Source of the DNA: Takakia lepidozioides
Lineage: Eukaryota; Streptophyta; Takakiopsida; Takakiales; Takakiaceae
Length of the DNA: 60,000 nt
Assembly: GCA_030704615.1 (NCBI GenBank)
Contig: CM060732.1
Coordinates: 72,399,053 to 72,459,052 of the forward strand
Direction of reading: 5' to 3'
The notes beneath the pieces are model-generated. The model was not told the DNA's origin. It did not search any database and saw only the letters and a list, made by a program, of their open reading frames with translations. Shown in pieces: positions 37,940-49,375 of the stretch. Within the stretch, counting starts at the first letter, position 1. Every line of letters starts with the position of its first letter. Position numbers and translations under genes: made by a program.

Positions 37940-39398
37940 CCTTTCGAAGTAATTCTCACTCCGGTGCTAGTAGGTTCTGTTTCTGGTCGTAGAGTTTGCA
38001 TGTTTTTGGTGGTATAGCTTGTCGCTAGTTGCACTCTCGCAAGTTCTTCCAGAGTGCTTTCGCTTGGGGCACAATTGCTTTTCAGGGCTGCACGCTTCTG
38101 ATCTGTTGCCGTTCTGGTTCAAATCTTTGTTTATGCTACTGGTTGGCATGAGAATGTGAGTGGTTTTCCTTTGTAGAGAAGCATGGAGGGTTACAGGGAT
38201 CTGCAGAGAAGGTTGGAGGTCTTGTAGAGGTTTGAGATGGACCCTTCCCGTCTGGTAGGGATGCGGAAAGACGTCGACGAGTTTGAGTCTCTTCGACTAT
38301 TATGTAGTTCTAACATGTCAGCGGATAGTATGCTATGATAATGTGGATCAATTCACTGATAATCTGGTAGTTCATGTTCGTACCAATTGTCTTGGATAGT
38401 TGCAGGCAAGATAATGGTTTAACTGCCGCCTTGGCGCTTGGTGCTTATTAGAGTAGATCTACGATGTCATGTAAACGATAGGGTTGCATGTTAGTGCTTG
38501 TTGTTACACAACATGTGAAGATTCGACCATGTAGGGCTAAGAAGATCACACCTTCTTTACATGTAGTGTCCCAGACAGTGAAATTTTCACTATAAGGTAT
38601 CTAAATCTATGTAATGGATGCAATCTCAAAAGTTGCGATTGGTTTTAGGGCAGCCTTCGGAGCAGCGAGCACAGACTCTCAATGAATTGGTGAGACCCCC
38701 GAGCACATCGTTGTTATCCATTCTGCTATCAAAGTGTTGCAATGTTATTGCATATAGGTAACAGTCACTTCCATGGCATTCAAATCTGCACTTAGCATTC
38801 GACAGTTGGAATGCGAACAGTTAGCAGTGAACTACCACTCCATCTCTGCTTCAATTTCGGAAATTAGCTTGAATTTTCACCTGGAAGCGTGCGAAATCTC
38901 GGAACATGTTTGTTGCTATGCTCGGATATTTGAGTAGGTGACAACTAACAAGTATAATGGTGGACAAGATAAAGATTTGACACCTACCTTGACGCGCATG
39001 CTTGGTTTGCTCACATCCTGTAACATGACTCCTGCCTCTAGTAGCGTGAGATGACTGGCCGTCCCACTCTCAATGTCGATTCCACAATAACGAATTGGAC
39101 TGCACATTTTTTTTGCATTTTAGATTGAATGTGTTTACTGAATGAATATGTCTCCCTATCCCACCCTTAGAGGACAGTCCCTGTAAGCCCCCGAGTTTGT
39201 TAAATACTCAAGACAGATGATACAAACTACAAACAAGAGTAACAAGAACTCAACAAGCTCCACTGGCATCAGAGCTTTGGAGCATCTTCGTCTAGGAGAA
39301 GGGTCTTTCTTGAGACCCTTCCCGGATTTGAGCCGTCGCGAGCCTCTTCTCCTGCGTAAAGAACTATGATTTTTATTTACTCATTTATTTATTTAGGG
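37940..39398. other. Intergenic, no feature recognised
   Basis: Downstream of H4 there is no further histone gene, coding exon or clear repeat until the MITE at 39.4 kb. Confidence 0.5.
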
Positions 39399-39406
39399 GA
39401 TGAAAC

Positions 39407-40057
39407 CAGTGTTGGACTGGTATACCTGGTTTAACCGAGGTATGGAATACAGGTATGAATATATATATATTGAAGAACATACCAGTCGGGTATGAAAGAA
39501 CCAGTGTATCCATGTGATACACGTACTGGGGTGTGTATGTCTTTAGGGTTCCCCCCACACATACCATACCAGTCTGGGTATATGGAGGAATAGCGTGGTC
39601 CGAGACCAGTATTGCAGTGAGTTCATGGCGAATGGAGGTACGTATGAGTATATGTTAGTGCAGCTAGTTATACCCTGTACTACAATTTGGTTAATTCAAG
39701 GCTCCATGTTGCAATTTAGACTTCATTTGCTGTTTCGTGCTACTTTGGGTTACCTTTGCCTAGTGTTTCATGGCTTGGATTAAAATTAGCTATGTGCTAA
39801 ATGACATTTATTTCTATGTATGGTGAGCTGTAGAAATACCATACCAGTGCTCATACCCCCCAGTATCACTACAGAGAAAGGGCAATACCAGTACCATACT
39901 CATATATAGTCCACAGTACAACTACTCTTACCAGATTCATACCCAAGTTGCTCATACCTGTATAGATACCTATACCAGCCTGGTATTAAAAAGGGGTGGG
40001 ACCCTTCATACCAGGACCAGTCTGGTATTAAAAAATGGACATACCAGTCCAACACTG
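39407..40057. mobile_element. hAT-like MITE, 651 bp, with 8-bp target-site duplication
   Basis: The terminal inverted repeats begin CAGTGTTGGACTGGTAT and end ATACCAGTCCAACACTG. The 8-bp direct repeats GATGAAAC flank both ends exactly (39399-39406 and 40058-40065). TIRs beginning CAG and 8-bp duplications are typical of hAT transposons. There is no transposase, so it is non-autonomous. The words GGTAT and ACCAG recur throughout. Relatives are at 12.3-13.1 kb and 58.2 kb. Confidence 0.93.
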
Positions 40058-40065
40058 GATGAAAC

Positions 40066-41261
40066 CCGATTATTTTATTAAGTGCGGAAAAATAAACCCC
40101 ATTGGGGCCATAAGGCATGCACACTTGCAGTGAGGGACGAACCCAGAGAGCACTGTTCTCTCTTGGAAGAGAGGATCCCTCACTGTATAAGTATTCCAAC
40201 CGCACATGCACACTTTACCCCCCCTCTACACCCATCTACATCCGGCTGAGAAAGGCAGTGCTACTATCTGCAGACTAGGTCTAAGCTGCCATTGAAGCAG
40301 GAGCTCACGAGGTGCGATCTCCCAAATCAGGGAACGATCTGACGATGCAGAGTTCCAAACTATAACAGCTAGGATCTAAAAGCTGCGAGAAAACAGAATC
40401 TGCCATCTAGAGGACATCGATGAAGAGTGAAGCCTGGACCTGTCCAGGTTTTGGGGGTTTTTCTGTCATATGTTCAAATACCTCATGTTTCCTGTATATA
40501 AAGCTGTACAGGTTTTCATCCTGTGGACTAGTAGAGTAAGAGAGAGAGAGAAGGTGTGAGACCATTGAAGAGGGTAGCTTGGAGACAGACATTGGCGGAC
40601 GAAAGACGAAGCAGGCCGAGGAGCGATTTCACTGGTCGAAGCTTTTTCCATTTGCGGAGTACCTTCTGAATTACGTAAGGTATTTTGCCAGCGTGGCAAG
40701 GCCCTTACGGGGGACCGGAAGGTACAGTGCAGTCTTCTGCCCTATAAACGACCTAAAAATGAACTAAGAAAAATATCATGGTTCTTTACGACTGCTTAGA
40801 GCCGCGGCGCAGAAGGTTTTGATCTGCTGGAAATTAATCTTTTCAATTGCAGTTGCATTCTTCCGATTTGTTTTTGTTTTTGAAGGAAACACCTGGGAAA
40901 CCCCGAAATTCAGCAGTCACGAAACTTCCAAGGCCGTGAGCATGTGGTATAATAGGATACAAGGCGCAAAACCCTCATTTCCGGAGGTGCGCTGCGTGCC
41001 ACGCTCCTAAGGGAAGCTCGCCACCAGCCTCTGTAACCTAGAAAGCCTTCATCTCCATTTGCTGTGTATGCGACAGGCACTGCTTGGGTTCGGAAATGAC
41101 GCTTGTCCTCTGCGATAAGTATCCACTATAGAAAAAGCACTCTCCACAGAGCGGGCCGCCCGTTGGACAGACTGTCAGATCCTCTGCTTTTGTCGTTGAT
41201 TCTGAGGGCAGAGTCGAGTAGCAGTCTTCAGCCGGATCGGCTGTGTTTTAGAAGAGGAATC
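40066..41261. other. Intergenic and 5' region of DDI1
   Basis: No coding exon was recognised. A GA run (GAGAGAGAGAGA, about 40.54 kb) is present. The 150 bp before the DDI1 start are probably its 5' leader. Confidence 0.5.
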
Positions 41262-42518
41262 ATGAAGGTGACGGTGTTGACAGCCGATGAGCGGATAGTT
41301 TCCCTGGATGTGGAGCCTGACGAGCTGGTTGAGAATTTGAAGGCCATATTGGAAGTGGAGACACAAGTACCGCTTAGTCAGCAACAAATATTGTTCAATG
41401 GCCAAGAGGTTCCAAACACTGCCCGCCTGAATGCAGCTGGTGTAGTTGACAATGACTTGTTAATGCTTGTTTCGGCCCCCACGTCCTTCAGTGCAGGAGG
41501 GCTGGCACCAAGCGATTTGGCCCTCAATCCAGATGGGTCTGCTGTCAATCCGATTGCCCTTCAGAGACACCTTCGTGGTGATCCGAATGCCATGAATCAG
41601 CTACAGCTAAGGAACCCTGAAATAGCACAAGCGGTGCTGGGCAATAATGTTGAGGTCTTCCAGAGGCTTTTACGACAGCAACATCAACACGCAAAAGAGC
41701 TTGAACAGCGGCATCAACAAGAAATTGATTTGATGAATGCTGATCCTTTTGATGTGGAGGCACAAAAGAGAATCGAGGAAGCGATTCGTCAGAAAAACGT
41801 GAATGAGAACTGGGAGGCTGCAGTTGAGTACAATCCAGAGGGTTTTGCGCGCGTGATAATGCTCTATGTGGATATGGAGGTCAATGGTGTTCCTTTGAAG
41901 GCGTTTGTGGACAGTGGAGCTCAAAGCACTATCATTTCAAAGCAATGCGCAGAACGGTGTGGGCTTTTCAGGCTGTTGGATCGACGTTATGTTGGCATTG
42001 CCAAAGGAGTTGGTCAGACTGAGATTGTTGGGCGGATCCATGTTGCACCGCTCAAGATAGGGGGCAACTTCTACCCCTGTTCCTTTACCGTGCTGGACCA
42101 GCCTGATTTGGAATTTATTTTTGGCCTAGATATGCTTCGAAAACATCAGTGTTCCATTGATTTGCAAAACAACGTTCTTCACGTTGGTGGAGGGGATATT
42201 TCTGTCCCTTTCTTGCAAGAGAAAGATCTGCCACTGCATTTGCATGACGATAAACAAGTTGAAGATGCTCCATCGGCCTCTGGCACCAGCAGTGCTTTAG
42301 TAGACGTGCATCCCCCAGAAACCATTCATGCACCTGCTGGTCGAGTATCTGCCCAGGATGCAAAGAAGAGAGCTAGAAGCCCACAGGACATGTCTGCAGC
42401 AGAGTTGAAGGTGCAAAGATTGGTGGATCTTGGGTTTGATCGTGCAGCAGTTCTCCATGCCCTCGTTCTCTTCAAGGGAAATGAAGAGCAAGCTGCTAGC
42501 TATCTATTTGGAGGCTAA
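41262..42518 (+). CDS. DDI1: DDI1 ubiquitin-shuttle aspartic protease
   Basis: A 418-residue single-exon protein with the full DDI1 layout. A ubiquitin-like domain covers residues 1-72, followed by a Gln/His-rich helical region (the HDD in the family). A retropepsin-like protease domain contains FVDSGAQSTI, with catalytic Asp217 in the DSGA form, and FIFGLDMLR. A C-terminal UBA (about 378-418) includes LVDLGFDRAAVLHAL. The family binds ubiquitin chains, shuttles clients to the proteasome and cleaves heavily ubiquitinated proteins. The ATG at 41262 is chosen because MKVTVLTADE is the start of the ubiquitin-like fold, although the frame is open for 53 codons further upstream. Absence of introns contrasts with its neighbours. 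An AATAAA is at 42626. Confidence 0.97.
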   Translation: MKVTVLTADERIVSLDVEPDELVENLKAILEVETQVPLSQQQILFNGQEVPNTARLNAAGVVDNDLLMLVSAPTSFSAGGLAPSDLALNPDGSAVNPIALQRHLRGDPNAMNQLQLRNPEIAQAVLGNNVEVFQRLLRQQHQHAKELEQRHQQEIDLMNADPFDVEAQKRIEEAIRQKNVNENWEAAVEYNPEGFARVIMLYVDMEVNGVPLKAFVDSGAQSTIISKQCAERCGLFRLLDRRYVGIAKGVGQTEIVGRIHVAPLKIGGNFYPCSFTVLDQPDLEFIFGLDMLRKHQCSIDLQNNVLHVGGGDISVPFLQEKDLPLHLHDDKQVEDAPSASGTSSALVDVHPPETIHAPAGRVSAQDAKKRARSPQDMSAAELKVQRLVDLGFDRAAVLHALVLFKGNEEQAASYLFGG

Positions 42519-43286
42519 TGATGGCTTAAGCTGTGCATCATTGTTAGAAGCGAGGCTTTCTAGACAGCCCGCTTTGCAGAAGAGTTTAAGTCTACAATTG
42601 AATTTTGTGTAATTCCTGGATAGAAAATAAAATGCTTGGAGACTCCCCTGGATTGGTGTGCCAAAGAAAAGCAAAGATGAGTATGTTGACATGCACTTGG
42701 AGTCTACCTATTGCATGAATGTATCATGCTAAATAACCATTACCTTGTGGGCCTAAGGAGGCTTCAAACAATAGCTTAAAACTACACTCCTACGTGCGCT
42801 TTGTGGGTCATAGCACTGGCTTTTGGTGCATGCTCTTGGCACCTTCTCAACACTGCGCTCAAGGATGGATGTTTTGGGGAAGTCAAAGCACCTGCCGCAG
42901 ACATGCTGCAAAACCAGACACAAGGACTGGAGCAAGAGAGGCTTGTCCTTCAGCAAAAATCAGAGTATCACTTAGGTGTTGCTCTCAATTTTTCCCAGGC
43001 TTCAGCAATTGTTGGATGGTGGGTGGTGCGGGTGTTGGTCCTAGACTTTGGGCTTGTTGTGTCAAGGTATTCCTTCCTCCCATTTGAGGCCATGTAGCAC
43101 ATATGCTCCCACTTTTACATGCTTGTGCTTGGAGCTTGGGGCTTTTTTGACCATTTTTGGTTTTCTCACTTTCTCTAGGTCCCACAGCTCATCTGGCCTC
43201 CAGTGGGCATCATCTTTTTTTCTACTTCTCTAGTTTTCTAGTTCTATGTTGTCTAGACGTTAGAATTTTTTTCATCCAGATCAGGC
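42519..43286. other. 3' flank of DDI1
   Basis: Contains the probable DDI1 polyadenylation signal (AATAAA at 42626-42631). No other gene or repeat was recognised. Confidence 0.5.
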
Positions 43287-44218
43287 TTATGGTCTATTGG
43301 GCCAGCTATCCCTTTCCGCGGCACCCTCCTCCTTCAATAACAGCGCCTTCACCATCGCATTGTGGATCAGCTGCTGACCAGCCTCATCACATATATACAC
43401 AGGAAGTGTTGTTGCCATAGTTGAAGGAAGCCCATAACCTGCCAATGTTGCCTCCACATCTTCCCTGACTGCCCCAACTGACCCATGCGAGTACTTCGTG
43501 GGTGGTGGCCACTCTGCACTATTAGGTTCAGGATAACAAACAGATTGCAATGCCGGTTCCTTCAATGAGCTTTGACTGAATCTGTCAAAATCCAGTGAGG
43601 AATCTCTAGAGGTTGCAGGTAGCCTTTGCTCACCACTCCGTCCCTGTGCCGCCTTCCACCCACGGTTGTCCTGTGACCCTTTTTTCCATTGGGGCTTACT
43701 ATCCTCCATTGACCCTGCCTGAGAAGTGGTACTACAATCATCCGTCCAGTCATGCTGCTCCCCTGACAGAGCCCCATGCAATAGTGGTGATGTTGAGCTT
43801 TTACTTAGATCTATTGAAGAACCTCTGGATGCTCGTCCCTTTCGCAAGCGTCCAATGTCACCCTCTGAGCCCGTCTCAGATTCAGCAGCTGAATTACTCC
43901 ACTTCTGCTGCTTGATTGACAGGGGCGCAAGCAATGTTGCGGTCCCACCACCATCAATCCAAAGCTCACTACGTGGGCCACTACTAGTACTGGCACTTGA
44001 GGACAAGTCATCAGTATGCCAGGGCCTCGCAGCATCAATCCTCAGGCCAGCATCATCATTAAACCGAGGCCTTGCTGCATCAATCCCCAAATTCATAGCT
44101 GCTCTTGCCTTACCCCTTTGAACAGACTGCCTTGCAAGCTCCACACTCGGGGCTTCAGGCTTCGGCTGTTTATGCTTCTCACACCAACTGGCATGTGCCC
44201 TGCTTATGTATGTAGTCT
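43287..44218 (-). CDS. Unrecognised Ser-rich protein, terminal exon
   Basis: An open frame of about 300 residues ends at 43287. It is rich in Ser, Asp, Gly and Arg (DLSSSASTSSGPRSELW; RASRGSSIDLSKSSTSP) with a short repeated word IDAARP, and closes with a more ordered segment LPVYICDEAGQQLIHNAMVK. The frame can be extended upstream through HASWCEKHKQPKPEAPS to a possible splice acceptor near 44218, just below the end of the PPR copy. Composition suggests a mostly disordered protein. I do not recognise a family and cannot tell whether it is a complete gene, a last exon, or the tail of something disrupted by the PPR insertion. Confidence 0.5.
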
Positions 44219-44264
44219 GGAGATTTTTGAGTTGTCTCTGAAAAACGATTTTGAGGACATATCA

Positions 44265-46448
44265 TTACCAATAATCCCCACAAGAACACAACCCATCCTC
44301 AAAGTGATGGAAGCGGATGGCATCCCTTGCAACAATGACTCGCCCAACAATCTGTGAAATGAACTTGGTGGCAGTGTGGCAATCACCACATATCCGAAAG
44401 TATTTGATTATGCGTAGGGGGGTGCCAGGAGGTGTGTTGATGAGCCCGAAAGCAATGGCCAGCCTTTCACTGTGGTGCAGGAGGGCCTGTTCCTTTTGCA
44501 TCCGGTCTACATCATGCAAGACAAAGCAAGTGTCTGGCACATATCCTGCTTCCTTCATCTTCCTATTCAAGCTATTTAACTCTGCATAGATCTCCTCTGT
44601 TTGGAGGTGTGATCTATCTTCTACAATGAATCTATGTACAGTGTTCTTCACCTCAATCCAGCTGCAACCTGGCTCCTTTTTCACACTTCTGTCCTCCATT
44701 ACTTTCCTCACTTTTGCTACATCATCCCACCTGCCAGCTACAGAATAGATGTTTGAAAGAAGCACATATACTCCAGCATTGTGTTGTTCAAACTTCAGAA
44801 CAGATTCTGCGGCACACTCTGCGAGTTCCACATTGCCATGGATTCTGCAGGCACCAAGCAAGGCCTCCCACACTGAAGCAACTGGTTCACATGGCATTTT
44901 GTTGATGAAGTCTTCTGCTTCAGCCAGGCCCTGCATGGCCAAGAAGATCAACCATGCAGCCATAGTGACTTCCTGTTGGTGTGATGCCATAATCCTGACC
45001 CATAGAAAGGAAATGCTGATGACCTTCATCCACTAAACCCATATAGCTGCATGCAGACAGAACCCCAATAAATGTGACATTGTCTGGCTTCACCCCCTCC
45101 CATTGCATCTGTTTAAAGAGTTGGAGAGCCTCGTTACCGTGCCCATGGTGGGCATACCCTATTATCATTGCATTCCATGAGACCACATCTCGTTCAAGAA
45201 TTGTGTCAAACACCTTCCGTGCATCCCACACGCTCCCGCACTTGGCATACATGTCGACAAGGGCATTCCCAACACTGATGACCGACTCACATTCAGAAGT
45301 GATGAAATGGGCAGGGACACACTTGCCCTCTTCCAGGGCTGCTGCGCTGGCACATGCATTGAGGATGCTAATAAAGGTAACCTCATTGGGCTTCACCCCT
45401 TCTCCTTGCATTTGCTCAAAGAGTTCAAAAGCTTCCTGAAAATAACCATATTGAGCAGATCCTGCAATCATCGCAGTCCATGTGACCACATCCCGCTTGT
45501 GCATTTTGTCGAACACTCGGCGTGCATCCACCACACTCCCACATTTGTAGTACATGGTGATAAGGGCAGTGCCCACTCGGACATCTGACTCAAATCCGGC
45601 TTTCATGATGCCCACATGGAGCCGCTTACCTTCTTCCAGAGCTGCTGGAATGGCACATGCATTAAGGATGCTAATGAAAGTGACCACATTTCTGTTTTTC
45701 ATGTTGTCATATACTCGGAGGGCATCTACCACACTCCCGCACTTGGAATACATACTGATCAGGGCAGTCCCAACTCGAACATCCGACTCAAATCCAGCTT
45801 TGGTGATGCCCGCATGGAGTCGCTTGCCTTCTTCCAGAGCTTCTGGGATAACACAAGCGTTGAGGATGCTAACAAAAGTGACCATGTTGGGCTTGGTCCC
45901 TACTCTCTGCATTGTCCGGAAGAGTTCAAATGCTTCCTCCCTATGACCATGCTGAGCGGATCCTGCAATCATGGCAGTCCATGATACCACATCTCGCTTA
46001 GGCATTTTGTCAAAAACATGGCGCGCATCCACCACACTCCCGCACTTGCAATACATGTTGACAAGAGCGTTTCCCACTCGGACATCTGACTCGAGTCCGG
46101 CTTTGATGATGCACCCATGGAGCCATTTGCCCTGCTCCAGAGCAGCTGGGATGGCACTCGTGGGCTAATGAAAGTAACCCTGTCTTCCTTTGTGCCCTCC
46201 AATTGCATTTGCTGGAACAGTTCAAAAGCCTCCTCAGCATCACCTTGCTGGGCACATCCTGCAATCATCGAAGTCCACAACAACACATCTCGCTTAGGAA
46301 TTTTATCAAATAAGCGTCGTGCAACCCTCAAATTCCCACATCTGCAATACATGCTCACAAGGGCGGTGGCCACTCGCATGTCTGCATCGTATCCAGCTTC
46401 GCAGATGCCCACATGGGAGCACCACTGTTTGCCCATGAAGCCATGCAA
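44265..46448 (-). pseudogene. PLS-class PPR with DYW domain, 5'-truncated and frameshifted
   Basis: Successive P, L and S repeats (VGTALISMYSKCGSVVDA; KRDVVSWTAMIAG) lead to E motifs and a complete DYW deaminase domain: the HSERLA zinc/active-site HxE, CGDCH, and the terminal CSCGDYW. DYW proteins edit C to U in organelle RNA. Two indels break the frame: about 46.16 kb, where about 7 bp are missing between VTFIS and IPAALE-type sequence, and about 44.93 kb just before AEAEDFINKM. One repeat also has an in-frame deletion (about 45.69 kb, MKNRNVVTFIS). There is no start region beyond 46448. A retro-copied or recombined pseudogene is likely; assembly error is the alternative. No intron is visible. 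Confidence 0.85.
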
Positions 46449-47249
46449 ACCGTCAGGAGGCTTTGGAGTGGGACAGCACCATAACTAAAGTACCCTCAAT
46501 GCTCTCTCTCTCTCTCTCCCTCCTCAACGAGTGATGTGGATGAATGACAAAATGAAGGGATCCAACTCCCAAGAACGCAAGAAACAAGTCACATAGCAAA
46601 CTGCAAATTTCCCAAAGGCCCAACCCATAGTACCAGTAAACACCAACAGTTAGCTAAGAGCTTCCTCGGAACAAATCCGATGTGTTTTCTGTCAGCACAT
46701 GCTCAGACAAAGCTAAGCTTCATGCCACCGAGGGCAGTAGAAGTGTGTCCTCTGCCGACATATACCACACCAAAGTTGTTTTCTGGTGTTTTCTGGAATG
46801 CCCATGTGCTAGCTGGACATTGAAAATGGAGTCAAATGCAATTGATGCCATTGGGTGCATCCATGAGTTGCACGCAAATGTCTATTACTCTGTTTCAATT
46901 GCTGGGGCATCTGCAATTGAACTCAAAGATGAGTTAGAGGTTTCTCCCCCATCATGTTCATGTGTGCAGAAGATCCAGTGATTGATCACCATTGATGTGT
47001 CAAACAAAAGGAAATAAACTTTGTGCACCACTTCTACTACCGTAGAGTCCTTCGATGTCCGGGGTTTAGTAATTCACTAAGGTAGCATGTGCTGTTGGCC
47101 CAAGTGTCCAAGCCCATGTGCAATCTCCTATGTATCCAAGTGCGTCTCCTATGTCGAGGCCCAAGTGTGACCTCTAGGGTAGTTTGTGCCATTGGCCCAT
47201 GTGTGAATAATTGAAATCTAAGACCAAGTGCAATTTCCTATGTATCCTA
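46449..47249. repeat. Intergenic with CT microsatellite and CTCCTATGTCGA repeats
   Basis: A (CT)n run lies at 46501-46519. Two related segments at about 47081-47158 and 47180-47268 share GTAG...TTGGCCCA and AGTGCGTCTCCTATGTCGA; a third copy is at 48095-48172. This suggests a short dispersed or tandem repeat split by later sequence. No gene recognised. Confidence 0.5.
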
Positions 47250-48122
47250 GTGCGTCTCCTATGTCGACATGATGCTCAGTTACCATAGATACAGCACATG
47301 ATGCGTCGTCAGCCTGAGAAGAAACATCATGATAAACATCAGGATTGAAATAAATTCTCACACCTCAAAATATTAGTGACATACTTCCACACAATCAAGA
47401 TATTAGTTATATGAGAAGATGACACCTTAGAGACCAGAATACACCACTGCATAAGAAATCTAGTCAAACATGACATTAGAACGATTATTAACAATATAGA
47501 CAGAAACAAAAACTAATGAACACCTTAATCTTCTTAAACTTCAGTTGTTCCTGGTTGTAGGCTTCGTCAAAGGACAATGCATTGCCATCTTGAACCTCGC
47601 CAGAAATTATTCTCTGCATGGCACGATTTCGAACTCTGACTTTCGATCTATCATATCTACACATTCATCATGAACCACCATGAGTATGTAAACACGGAAA
47701 GAAATTTTAAGTTAAAAAAATAGGAACAAAAATCAAGAAACTGGTAAAGTGATGGAGTAATTCTTACTTTGGGTAGATCTTGGCATCACAAGTCCCGAAA
47801 TCTTCATACTGTATTCCACATGAACAAGAGCATCTGCCATTCGCGTTATTGCGATACCTCTGCCGGTCTTATTCGTTATTCTCTTGCCCTTTAGGTCAAG
47901 AATATCTTCTGTCAGACGTTTGCTTGACAATCTCAGGGTGTTTTTCCATGCAGGAATCTTCGTAAACCAGATTGGATCCTTATGAGGCTCGCACTTATTC
48001 TTTGGTGTTAGGAACAAAGCATGGGGAGATGCATCTGTCCACTTGGGGCCAATCACTGCTGCAGGAAAGCCCACTTTGCTATTTTTCCTACCTGGGTAGG
48101 TGGCCCAAGTGTGTAGTGTCAT
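47250..48122 (-). other. Coding-like exons of an unrecognised gene
   Basis: Minus-strand pieces read like coding exons. An open frame of 129 codons lies at 48122-47733 (PIWFTKIPAWKNTLRLSS). A Cys-rich exon at 47859-47768 contains NGRCSCSCGIQYEDFGTCDA. It joins in phase to 47656-47524 (KYDRSKVRVRNRAMQRI, then FDEAYNQEQLKFKKIK), and a further segment follows near 47.3 kb (ADDASCAVSMVTEHHV). CSCSC and its neighbours suggest metal binding. I recognise no family; a transposon-derived gene is possible given the flanking repeats. Confidence 0.35.
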
Positions 48123-48263
48123 CTAAGTCCAACTGCAATCCCCTAAGTAGCCAAGTGCGTCTCCTATGTCTACTTCCATGGTAAAGTGGGCCACGAGTAG
48201 GGAATTCCAAAAAGGCCTTGATGTGAAATGCATTGCAATTCACTTGATCACCCCTAAAAGTGT

Positions 48264-48395
48264 GCAATTCAATTGAATTGCAAGGGCAATTCAATTGAAC
48301 TGCTAAAACTAGCTTGAAAACAAACCTAATTTGCAATTCAATTGAATTGCTAAAACTAGCTTGAAAACAACCTTAATTTGCAATTCAATTGAATT
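48264..48395. repeat. Tandem palindromes CAATTCAATTGAATTG
   Basis: The perfect 16-bp palindrome CAATTCAATTGAATTG occurs three times (about 48265, 48334, 48380). It is embedded in a repeat that also carries CTAAAACTAGCTTGAAAACA, with an extra half copy GCAATTCAATTGAAC at 48286. An AT-rich TATATA stretch follows at 48.42-48.46 kb. Confidence 0.85.
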
Positions 48396-49375
48396 GTAAT
48401 CTATAATTTTTAACTTATTTCTGTATATATTGTATATATATGTATATATTTAAATTATACATATACGCATACAAAAGTATAAGCTAAAAATACATGTTGC
48501 CCGGCTATTCTTGTTGTCCGTCTGTCAATCCTTGGCCCGTGGTAAGGCTGGAGCCCGAGATAAGCCTAAGGGAGAGCGAGAATCACGAAGCGCTTGTAAA
48601 AGCGGGAGAGCTGGAGAAGCCTGATTGTTTGACCGATTTAGCCACCATGCCGTTGCTTGTAAATCGATGCAGCATGCTACGTCGATTCGACCTGTTCTCC
48701 CATTTCCAATTAATAAATTTCCATGGCCACTGTCCCAGTACTGCCTTATCGATTCGCATTCTTTGATGATCATTTGTCGGACTATGTCTAGTTTGAAGTG
48801 TCTTGTACAATCATTGAAACTCATGTAATGAGATCACTGATTGTTTTGCGTAATTGCCTTATGTATTCACTTTCTATGAGATGAATGAATGAGATGATAG
48901 TCCATAATGTTTTCGCCCATATGGTGGCCCAGACTGGCGCCTCCTTACCCAAGCAACTGATCCGAAACTTGCAGGTCCAGTTGTGTTTTCCCGGGGCGAG
49001 TGAGCTCGGAAGAAATCTGGTCTGACTGGACTTGAAGAATGAGAGTGTGAGTGCGCATGTCTGACTACAAAATCTATGAATTTAAATTCATCCATGAAGC
49101 ATGATTGACTGATGCGGATAGTTGCTTGATGAGAGTAGCAAGAGTCACACTAGTTGAGCAATAACATTGTCTGTGTCACGGACACATACGAACTTGCCTG
49201 CTTAGACAGCTGAAGAGTAAGACAACACAGATACCCTTGTAGGTCATTTGAGAATTTGAGATGAGGCTGCCTGCATCTATAGAATTCTTGCTGCGTGCCT
49301 GGAGATTTGTGGTAGCTCTCGCTGGACCATTTGATGCCCAATTGGCCAGATGGGACGTCAATGTAGACACTTCGA
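48396..49375. other. Intergenic, AT-rich at its left end
   Basis: No gene or transposon recognised beyond the TATATA-rich stretch. The right end is probably the 3' UTR of the YCII-related gene. Confidence 0.45.

Noticed and set aside
38000-39400. Further histone genes next to H4
   Set aside because: No H2A, H2B or H3 sequence was found on either strand.
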